A stretch of 22,296 nt of DNA from contig SVLA01000014.1 of assembly GCA_015068175.1 (NCBI GenBank), positions 1 through 22,296 of the forward strand, in the 5' to 3' direction. The stretch comes from Oscillospiraceae bacterium (GTDB lineage Bacteria; Bacillota_A; Clostridia; Oscillospirales; Oscillospiraceae). The translations under genes were made by a program, and so were the position numbers. A model generated the notes under the pieces. It was not told the DNA's origin. It saw only the letters and a program-made list of their open reading frames with translations, and did not search any database. This document shows, in pieces, positions 5,572-11,813 of the stretch (its first letter is position 1; every line of letters starts with the position of its first letter).

Positions 5572-7480
5572 TGAACGTAACCAAATGGTTGCATCGAAAC
5601 TGAACAAAATGAAGAAACGCCGCACTATTGTCCGGGCCACCGGCCTGACCTTGGCATTGGCCGTGGTGGCTCTGGTGCTGTTCCTGCCCCTGGACGCTTT
5701 TGCGCCCAATGTATCTGCCTATTCCGCCAGCGAATATTACCCCGTGATCAAGCAGATCAATAAAATGACCTGGAACACCGACCGCTACAAGAACAATTTT
5801 GACATCCTGGTGCAGAGTTTTTCCAACAGCGTGTCCGACCGGCTGACCGGCGGATTGAAAGGCGAAGCCATGCCTGCGCCGGGCGCCCCTATGGCGGGCG
5901 CCCCTATGGATAGTCCTGTCACGGACAGCATGAACGGCACCGGCAACTATGTGGAAGTTACCGATAATCAGGTGGCCGGTGTCACCGAGGCAGACCTGAT
6001 CAAGCGCAGCGACAAATACATTTACTACCTGAGCGGCAACAATTTCCTGGGTATCTATTCCATCAACAAGGAAGATTCCGACTATGTGGGCGGTATCAAT
6101 TTTATGGAAGCGATCCAGGCGGAATTCGGCCGGAGCCAGGTATATTACGGTACCTCGGATGTGGAAATGTATCTGTCTACCGATTGCACCACCGTCACCG
6201 TGGTCATGAATACCTATGAAAAGCAGCAGGGATCCAGCATTCTGCTGGTGAATCTGGATGTGACCGACCCCGGCAACATCCGTCTGATCAACCATGTATT
6301 TTTCTCCGGCGATCTGCTTTCCACCCGGGTGGTGGATGGGGACCTTCTGCTGGTGTACCGCTACCGGGTGAGCGGGGACGTGGATTTTGATGAGCCGGAG
6401 ACTTATGTGCCCACCTACGGCAAACCCGGCCAGATGGTCTGCATCCCCGGCGAAGACATCATCTGCCCGGATAACGCGGATGTCACCCGCTACACCGTCA
6501 TCTGCAAGCTGAACGGCAAGGACCTGCAGGTGCTGGATACGGCGGCCTTGCTGAGCTACTCCGAGGATCTGTACGTTTCCGCGGATACCATCTACGCCAC
6601 CCACAACTACAGCGAATCCCAAACTACCCTGGAAGGCCAAATGACCGTTACCAAGACCGATATCACCGGCATTTCCTACATCGGCCACAAGCTGGAAAAG
6701 CTGGGCAGCATCACGGTGGATGGGGCTGTGAAGGATCAGTACAGCATGGATCAGCACAACGGCCTCCTCCGGGTGGTCACCAGCACCACAAAGTTCCTGA
6801 CCAATTACGATCAATGGGGCAAAATCGGTACCGCTTCGCGCAATGCCGTGAGAAATGTGGATCTTTACTGTATCGACCTGACGGATTGGACCGTCCGTTC
6901 CTCTGTTATTGCGTTTGCGCCGGCAGGAGAGGAGGCTACCGCCGTCCGCTTCAACGGCGACACCGCCTATGTCTGCACCGCCGAAGTCATCGTGATGACG
7001 GACCCGGTCTATTTCTTTGATCTGTCTGACCCCGACAATATCAGCTGGACCGACACGGGTACCATTGACGGCTATTCCACCTCCCTCATCGACCTGGGTG
7101 ACGGCTACCTGGCCGGTATCGGCTTCAGTGAGATGCGGACCCTGAAGGTGGAGATCTATGAAGAAACGGAAGAAGGTGTGGTGTCCGTCACCTCCTTCGA
7201 GCTGGAAGCGGATTTCTCTCAGGTCTATAAATCCTACCTGATCGACCGGGAGCAGGACCTGATCGGCCTTGCTGTTTACGATTTCTCCGCTTATAATTCC
7301 AACGGCGACGCGCTGTTCCGTTATATCCTCCTCCACTTTGACGGCTATAAGCTGGTGGAAGTGGCATCCATCCCCCTGGAAAGCTCCGATATGGGCGCTG
7401 TCCGCGGCGTTCTGATCGACGGCTATCTCTACCTCCTGCAGCCGAACCTGGTGGAGATCACCGTCCAAAAGCTGTGGTAA
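5558..7480 (+). CDS. Membrane-anchored beta-propeller protein, possible sigma-factor regulator
   Basis: The start ATG 5558 follows AGGAGG (5543-5548) inside the sigma factor gene, giving 640 residues. A 22-residue basic cytosolic tail (ending KKRR) precedes one transmembrane helix at about 24-45, so the rest lies outside the cell. The segment DNQVAGVTEADLIKRSDKYI is the entry motif of the Beta_propel family (PF09826/COG4880). It is followed by repeated blades with the D-L-x-D-P-x-N-I pattern (LDVTDPGNIRL, DLSDPDNISW). A Pro/Ala/Met-rich linker near residue 105-120 contains a 15-bp duplication. There is no zinc-binding anti-sigma motif. Its tight overlap with an ECF sigma factor suggests a sensor or anti-sigma role through the short tail, but this is inference; it may only be a target of that sigma factor. 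Confidence 0.85.
   Translation: MKTFDERNQMVASKLNKMKKRRTIVRATGLTLALAVVALVLFLPLDAFAPNVSAYSASEYYPVIKQINKMTWNTDRYKNNFDILVQSFSNSVSDRLTGGLKGEAMPAPGAPMAGAPMDSPVTDSMNGTGNYVEVTDNQVAGVTEADLIKRSDKYIYYLSGNNFLGIYSINKEDSDYVGGINFMEAIQAEFGRSQVYYGTSDVEMYLSTDCTTVTVVMNTYEKQQGSSILLVNLDVTDPGNIRLINHVFFSGDLLSTRVVDGDLLLVYRYRVSGDVDFDEPETYVPTYGKPGQMVCIPGEDIICPDNADVTRYTVICKLNGKDLQVLDTAALLSYSEDLYVSADTIYATHNYSESQTTLEGQMTVTKTDITGISYIGHKLEKLGSITVDGAVKDQYSMDQHNGLLRVVTSTTKFLTNYDQWGKIGTASRNAVRNVDLYCIDLTDWTVRSSVIAFAPAGEEATAVRFNGDTAYVCTAEVIVMTDPVYFFDLSDPDNISWTDTGTIDGYSTSLIDLGDGYLAGIGFSEMRTLKVEIYEETEEGVVSVTSFELEADFSQVYKSYLIDREQDLIGLAVYDFSAYNSNGDALFRYILLHFDGYKLVEVASIPLESSDMGAVRGVLIDGYLYLLQPNLVEITVQKLW
5881..5910 (+). repeat. Two tandem 15-bp units inside the beta-propeller gene
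   Basis: GGGCGCCCCTATGGC (5881-5895) is followed directly by the same unit with one terminal change (5896-5910). They encode GAPMA-GAPMD in the flexible linker between the membrane anchor and the propeller. This points to simple slippage duplication in a low-constraint region. Confidence 0.8.
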
Positions 7481-7486
7481 AAGATG

Positions 7487-7515
7487 TAGACACGGAAGCC
7501 TTCCTGGTGTATACT
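7487..7515 (+). promoter_or_regulatory. Promoter of the thioredoxin gene
   Basis: TAGACA (7487-7492), 17-bp spacer, TATACT (7510-7515), one mismatch to consensus in each box. It starts 6 bp after the stop codon of the beta-propeller gene and ends 30 bp before the thioredoxin start, so thioredoxin can be expressed independently of the sigma factor operon. Confidence 0.65.
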
Positions 7516-7545
7516 AAAGAAAAAACACCAAGGAGGAACAACTCT

Positions 7546-7854
7546 ATGGCTCTGATCCCCATTACCAAAAACAATTTCGATGCGGAAGTTCTGCACAGCG
7601 GCAAGACCGTCCTGCTGGACTTTTACGCCGATTGGTGCGGCCCCTGCAAGATGCTTGCCCCCATCCTGGCGGAGGTGGCCGCTGAGCGTCCCGACATCAC
7701 CGTGGGCAAGATCAACGTGGACAACGATATGGAATTGGCGATCCGGTTCGGTGTTACCAGTATTCCGCTGCTGGTGGTCATGGAAAACGGCCAGATGGTC
7801 GGCAAGTCCCTGGGCTATTGCCCCAAGGAAGAAGTCCTGGAACTTTTACCCTAA
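7546..7854 (+). CDS. trxA: Thioredoxin
   Basis: A 102-residue single-domain thioredoxin, normal family length, starting at ATG 7546 with AGGAGG at 7531-7536. An in-frame extension to 7474 lacks a ribosome site and overlaps the upstream gene. The active site WCGPC lies at residues 30-34 after the DFYADW strand. The cis-proline is in TSIPLLVV and the FGV turn precedes it. It is the cytosolic dithiol reductant used by reductases and peroxidases. It has its own promoter and ends just before a strong hairpin, so it looks monocistronic. No thioredoxin reductase is adjacent, so its electron donor cannot be named from context. Confidence 0.93.
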   Translation: MALIPITKNNFDAEVLHSGKTVLLDFYADWCGPCKMLAPILAEVAAERPDITVGKINVDNDMELAIRFGVTSIPLLVVMENGQMVGKSLGYCPKEEVLELLP

Positions 7855-7866
7855 AAAATTCAAAAA

Positions 7867-7900
7867 AACACCGTCCGGGGTCTTGCGCCCGGACGGTGTT
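7867..7900 (+). terminator. Strong hairpin after thioredoxin, fused to the next promoter
   Basis: A 13-bp perfect inverted repeat AACACCGTCCGGG (7867-7879) / CCCGGACGGTGTT (7888-7900) with an 8-base loop starts 12 bases after the thioredoxin stop codon. An A-run precedes it and a short GTGTTATAAT tail follows, so the T-run is poor. The loop contains TTGCG, part of the -35 element of the next promoter. Confidence 0.65.
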
Positions 7901-7910
7901 GTGTTATAAT
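7883..7910 (+). promoter_or_regulatory. Promoter of the PAP2 - nrdG - dut operon
   Basis: TTGCGC (7883-7888), 16 bp, TATAAT (7905-7910). The -10 box is perfect and the -35 is weak and lies mostly in the loop of the preceding hairpin. It ends 32 bp before the PAP2 start codon. Confidence 0.55.
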
Positions 7911-7942
7911 GGAACCAATACCACAAGATATGGAGGTTTCAT

Positions 7943-8854
7943 ATGGCTTTTTTGAAACTGTTGGAAAACATCCGCTTTCCGCTTCTGGACAAGCTGATGC
8001 TCCTGGTGACCCACCTGGGTGAGGAGACTGCCTTCCTGGTGGCCGCCCTGATCATTTTCTGGTGCGTCGATAAATACGAAGGTTATTATACCCTGGGCGT
8101 GGGCCTCTTCGGCAACATGGCCAACCAATTTCTGAAGATCCTCTGCCGCGTTCCCCGGCCCTGGGTCCGGGACCCCAGCATGCGCCCCTTGGAGAGCGCC
8201 ATCCCCGAAGCCGACGGTTACAGCTTCCCCAGCGGCCATTCCCAAACCGCCGTGGGTTACCTGGGCTGTGTTGCTGCCACCCGGAAGAATAAGATCATCC
8301 GTGCCGTTTGCATCGTTTTCATGGTCCTGGTACCCCTGTCCCGGATGTATGTGGGCGTTCATACCCCTGCCGATGTCCTGGTGGGCAGCGGTATGGCCCT
8401 GGCCATGATCTTTGCCTTCCGCCCCCTGCTCCTGGGAAATAAGAAGCGGATCCCCTGGTTCTTTGGCGTCATGCTTCTGCTGAGTGTTGCCTTTGTACTG
8501 TATGTGGAGCTGTATCCGTTCCCGGCAGAGCTGGATGCCCACAATTATGAATCCGCCCTGAAGAACAGCTATACCTTCCTGGGCTGCTTCGCCGGTGTGC
8601 TGGTGGTTTACCTTGTGGACGAGAAGAAGTTCAGCTTCCAAACCGATGCCGTCTGGTGGGCCCAGATCCTGAAGGCGGTCCTGGGCCTGGGTGTGGTGCT
8701 GCTGGTGAAGGAAGGCACCCGTTCCGTGCTGGAAGCCATCTGCGGCGGCCATATGATCGCCCGCGCCATCCGCTATTGTCTGGTGGTCCTCACCGCCGGC
8801 ATCCTTTGGCCCCTGACCTTCCCGTGGTTTGCCCGTCTTGGGAGAAAAAAGTAA
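7943..8854 (+). CDS. PAP2-superfamily membrane phosphatase
   Basis: The 303-residue product holds the complete three-part phosphatidic acid phosphatase type 2 signature: K65-x6-RP (KILCRVPRP) at 65-73, PSGH at 96-99 and SR-x5-H-x3-D at 133-144 (SRMYVGVHTPAD). The catalytic residues are R72, H99 and H140. Several hydrophobic helices surround these motifs and continue in an extra C-terminal half (from about 160) with at least three more helices, longer than the minimal PAP2 core. It probably dephosphorylates a lipid phosphate or pyrophosphate, for example undecaprenyl pyrophosphate or phosphatidylglycerol phosphate; the sequence does not decide which. ATG 7943 follows GGAGG at 7932-7936. The stop codon overlaps the nrdG start (TAATG), indicating translational coupling. 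Confidence 0.9.
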   Translation: MAFLKLLENIRFPLLDKLMLLVTHLGEETAFLVAALIIFWCVDKYEGYYTLGVGLFGNMANQFLKILCRVPRPWVRDPSMRPLESAIPEADGYSFPSGHSQTAVGYLGCVAATRKNKIIRAVCIVFMVLVPLSRMYVGVHTPADVLVGSGMALAMIFAFRPLLLGNKKRIPWFFGVMLLLSVAFVLYVELYPFPAELDAHNYESALKNSYTFLGCFAGVLVVYLVDEKKFSFQTDAVWWAQILKAVLGLGVVLLVKEGTRSVLEAICGGHMIARAIRYCLVVLTAGILWPLTFPWFARLGRKK

Positions 8855-9402
8855 TGAACTACGCTGCCATCAAGAATAACGACATCGCCAACGGCCCCGG
8901 GGTCCGGGTCAGCCTCTTTGTTTCCGGCTGCACCCACCGTTGTAAAGGCTGCTTCAATGAGGTGGCCTGGGATTTTGACTACGGCACCCCCTTTACCCAG
9001 CAGACCGTGGACCTGATCCTCAGCTATATGGCCCAACCTCACATCAAGGGTTTGACCTTGTTGGGAGGAGAACCCTTTGAACCCCAGAATCAATCGGCCA
9101 TCGTAGAGCTTCTGCGGCAGATCAAGGCCAAACTGCCTGATAAGAGCATTTGGGCTTTTTCCGGTTACCTTTTTGACCGGGATATCTGCAGCGGTCGGCT
9201 CGGTGACACAGCCGAATACCTGAGCTATCTGGATGTGCTGGTGGACGGCCCCTTCATCGAAGAAAAGAAAAATCTGTCCCTGCGGTTCCGGGGATCGGAA
9301 AATCAACGGCTGATCGACGTACCTGCCTCCCTGACTGCCGGGGAAGTGGTGCTGTGGCAGGATTGGCAGACCAACGGAGGAATGAGAAATGGAAAGAATT
9401 AA
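8854..9402 (+). CDS. nrdG: Anaerobic ribonucleotide reductase activating protein
   Basis: A 182-residue radical SAM activase, normal size for NrdG. The cluster ligands are C26, C30 and C33 in CTHRCKGC (C-x3-C-x2-C), preceded by GPGVRVSLFVSG and followed by CFNEVAWDF. LLGGEPFEP is the SAM-contacting GGE motif, and VDGPFIEEKKNLSLRFRGSENQR is the usual NrdG end region, split here between residues about 130 and 152. It makes the glycyl radical on the class III reductase NrdD, allowing deoxynucleotide synthesis without oxygen. The start at 8854 overlaps the PAP2 stop by one base. nrdD is not next to it, which is unusual but not rare. Its last 14 bases overlap the start of dut, a functionally matching partner in dNTP metabolism. 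Confidence 0.93.
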   Translation: MNYAAIKNNDIANGPGVRVSLFVSGCTHRCKGCFNEVAWDFDYGTPFTQQTVDLILSYMAQPHIKGLTLLGGEPFEPQNQSAIVELLRQIKAKLPDKSIWAFSGYLFDRDICSGRLGDTAEYLSYLDVLVDGPFIEEKKNLSLRFRGSENQRLIDVPASLTAGEVVLWQDWQTNGGMRNGKN

Positions 9403-9826
9403 TGTAAAACTTCTGCGCGCCGGGGCCCAATTGCCCACCTATGGCTCTGCTGAAGCCGCTGGCGCCGATATTTACGCCTGCCTGGAGGCCCCGGTCACCA
9501 TTGAACCCGGCTGTACCTTCATGGTCCCTGCCGGTTTTGCCCTGGAAGTTCCCAAAGGATGCGCCGGCCTGATCTATGCCCGCAGTTCCATGGGCGCCAA
9601 GCGGGGCCTGGCCCCGGCCAATAAAGTGGGGGTCATCGACTCCGACTACCGTGGGGAAGTCATGGTGGCGCTGCACAATCACAGCCGGATCCCTCAGACG
9701 GTGGCTCCCGGGGAACGGGTGGCTCAGCTTCTCATCACCCCGGTGTTCACCCCCGGCTTCTGCCAGGTGGAGGAACTGGGCGATACTGCCCGGGGCGCAG
9801 GCGGCTTTGGTTCTACCGGTAAATAA
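9389..9826 (+). CDS. dut: dUTP diphosphatase (dUTPase)
   Basis: A 145-residue trimeric-type dUTPase that hydrolyses dUTP to dUMP and pyrophosphate, keeping uracil out of DNA and feeding dTMP synthesis. All five family motifs are present in order: AEAAGADIYA (21-30), RSSMG (65-69), GVIDSDYRGEV (81-91), GERVAQLL (108-115) and the C-terminal RGAGGFGSTG (135-144). The catalytic-water aspartate is in motif 3. ATG 9389 has GGAGG about 8 bp upstream, placed inside nrdG, and the two frames overlap by 14 bp. This makes dut the third gene of a coupled PAP2-nrdG-dut operon. Confidence 0.95.
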   Translation: MERINVKLLRAGAQLPTYGSAEAAGADIYACLEAPVTIEPGCTFMVPAGFALEVPKGCAGLIYARSSMGAKRGLAPANKVGVIDSDYRGEVMVALHNHSRIPQTVAPGERVAQLLITPVFTPGFCQVEELGDTARGAGGFGSTGK

Positions 9827-9842
9827 AGATCAGAAAACGACA

Positions 9843-9887
9843 TTTGCTAAAATTTTACTGTACTTTTTGACATGACCCGTTTATAAT
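9843..9887 (+). promoter_or_regulatory. Promoter with Pho-box-like repeats before the phosphate transporter
   Basis: A perfect TATAAT (9882-9887) has no usable -35 at 16-18 bp; a TTGACA at 9867-9872 is only 9 bp away. Upstream, TTTGCT (9843-9848) and TTTACT (9854-9859) recur at an 11-bp period, with a weaker third copy at 9865. This resembles the hexamer spacing of Bacillus PhoP boxes. An activator-dependent, phosphate-responsive promoter is a reasonable guess given the gene downstream, but only a guess. Confidence 0.35.
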
Positions 9888-9930
9888 AACATCAAACCCT
9901 GCGCAAATCTCAATATAGGAGTTTTCTGTT

Positions 9931-11763
9931 ATGGAGATCGTATCCGCAATCGTGCAACTTTTAGGCGGCCTTGCCATGTTCCTCTACGGCATTGAGATCA
10001 TGGGCGACGGTCTGAAGAACAGCTCCGGCGAAGCCTTGAAAAAGGTGCTGGAGAAAGTCACCGGCAATGTGGTGATTGGCGTTTTGACCGGCGCCCTTGT
10101 TACGGCTGTCATCCAAAGCTCCACCGCAACCATCGTGCTGACCGTGGCTTTGATCGGCGCCGGCGTGCTGAATCTGAAGCAGGCGGTGTCCATCGTGATG
10201 GGTGCCAATATCGGCACAACGGTGACGGCCCAGATCATCCGCCTCAGTTCCATTGAATCTGACGGCAGTTTCCTGCTGTGGCTCTTTGATACCGATACCC
10301 TGGCACCCATCGCCCTGGTCGCCGGCATCATTCTGCTGATGTTCATCAAAAAGAACAATTACAAGGCCATTGGCGATATCTGCATCGGTTTCGGTGTGTT
10401 GTTCATCGGTTTGAACCTGATGACCGACGGCGTGAAGCCCCTGATCGGCACCAGTGTCTTCGAGGCGTTCCTGAGCTATCTGGAAAATCCCATCCTGGGC
10501 ATCCTGTTCGGCCTGGTACTGACGGTCATCGTCCAGAGTTCCTCTGCCACCGTGGGTATGCTTCAGACGGTCGCGGCGGCAACGGCCGCTGCGGCGGCGA
10601 CGGATCCCAATGCCACCGTGGTTACCTTCTCCATGGCTTATCCCATCATCATGGGCATCAACCTGGGTACCTGTGTCACGACGGCCATGGTCTGTTCCAT
10701 CGGTTCTTCCAATGATGCAAAGCGTACCGGCGTGGTGCACATCGCTTTCAACACCATCGGAACGATCCTTTTCATGATCGTCATGTCCATTATGGAGGCC
10801 AATGCGGTCTTCGGCAGAGAGTTCTGGAATGCTTCCGTTGACAGCGGCGGAATCGCAAACTTCCAGACCATCTTCAATCTGATCACGGCCATTGTTCTGG
10901 TTCCCTTTGCCGGTCAGTTGGTCAATCTGTCCGTCCTTGTGATCAAGGACAAGCCGGAGCATATCCATCGCCATCCCGAATTGCATACCCTCACGGATAA
11001 GCTCTACATTTCTCCCGCTTTGGCCGTGAATGAGGCCACCAAGGCTGTGGCATTCATGGGCAATCTGGCCCGCGAGAACTTCGCAAAATGCTGCAATATC
11101 CTCATTAGCGGAAAGGTCGTGGATGCAGAACGCATTGACTCCGATGAAGAATGCCTGGACCAGTTTGCCGACCGTGCGGACCATTTCCTTATCGGTCTGT
11201 CCAAGGTGGTTGAAACGGAGCGTGACGACCGTCAGGTGGACCTGCTGATGCAGAGTGTTCCCAGCTTCGAGCGTATCGGTGACTATGCCACCAACCTGGT
11301 GGAATTGGCCCAGCAACTGCAGAAGGAAGACTGCGCCTTCTCCGATGCCGCCCGTCAGGAACTGAGACTTCTGTGCGATGCCATCAACGAGATCCTGCTC
11401 ATCACCGTGGACGCTTTTGCCAGCGACGATAATGAAAAGGCCAAGGCCATCGAACCGCTGGAAGAGACCATCGATGACATGGTCCTGCTTCTGAGAGACC
11501 GCCATACCAAGCGCCTGAAGTCCGGTGCCTGCGGCATCAGCTCCGGCCTGGTGTTTATGGAAGCGCTGACCCATCTGGAGCGCGCCGCTGACCATTGCAG
11601 CTCCATCGCAGTTATGATGCTGGCCAGAACCGATGAGACCATCCTTCATGACCATCATGAGTATCTGCACCAGGTCCATACCGGTGCCGATCAGAATTAT
11701 CGCACCATGCGCGAGCAGCGCCGTCAACAGTATCTGACCCCCCTTGATAAGATTAAATACTAA
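9931..11763 (+). CDS. Na+/phosphate cotransporter family protein with PhoU-like domain
   Basis: A 610-residue NptA/YjbB-type membrane protein. The transport half (about 1-330) has the inverted duplicated Na_Pi_cotrans (PF02690) unit. The first repeat has QSSTAT (62-67) and GANIGTT (91-97); the second has QSSSAT (202-207) and GINLGTC (242-248). Eight or more hydrophobic helices are visible. From about 350 a soluble helical tail resembles PhoU (KAVAFMGNLARENF, then DLLMQSVPSFERIGDYATNLVELAQ, and later ALTHLERAADHCSSIAV), which usually senses or gates phosphate movement. An alanine-rich loop at about 214-225 is peculiar to this copy. The start ATG 9931 follows AGGAG about 10 bp upstream. It is monocistronic, ending at a strong terminator. 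Confidence 0.93.
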   Translation: MEIVSAIVQLLGGLAMFLYGIEIMGDGLKNSSGEALKKVLEKVTGNVVIGVLTGALVTAVIQSSTATIVLTVALIGAGVLNLKQAVSIVMGANIGTTVTAQIIRLSSIESDGSFLLWLFDTDTLAPIALVAGIILLMFIKKNNYKAIGDICIGFGVLFIGLNLMTDGVKPLIGTSVFEAFLSYLENPILGILFGLVLTVIVQSSSATVGMLQTVAAATAAAAATDPNATVVTFSMAYPIIMGINLGTCVTTAMVCSIGSSNDAKRTGVVHIAFNTIGTILFMIVMSIMEANAVFGREFWNASVDSGGIANFQTIFNLITAIVLVPFAGQLVNLSVLVIKDKPEHIHRHPELHTLTDKLYISPALAVNEATKAVAFMGNLARENFAKCCNILISGKVVDAERIDSDEECLDQFADRADHFLIGLSKVVETERDDRQVDLLMQSVPSFERIGDYATNLVELAQQLQKEDCAFSDAARQELRLLCDAINEILLITVDAFASDDNEKAKAIEPLEETIDDMVLLLRDRHTKRLKSGACGISSGLVFMEALTHLERAADHCSSIAVMMLARTDETILHDHHEYLHQVHTGADQNYRTMREQRRQQYLTPLDKIKY

Positions 11764-11770
11764 GAAGATG

Positions 11771-11803
11771 AAAGCTCCCGTGCCGCGGCACGGGAGCTTT
11801 TTT
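11771..11803 (+). terminator. Perfect palindromic terminator between convergent genes
   Basis: AAAGCTCCCGTGCCG (11771-11785) is followed directly by its reverse complement (11786-11800) and a run of six T ending at 11803. It lies 8 bp after the Na/Pi gene stop and 11 bp beyond the end of glutamine synthetase on the opposite strand. It is a strong plus-strand terminator and, with an A-run on its far side and a TTTCATC tail, probably serves the minus strand as well. Confidence 0.9.
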
Positions 11804-11813
11804 GTACTGATGA

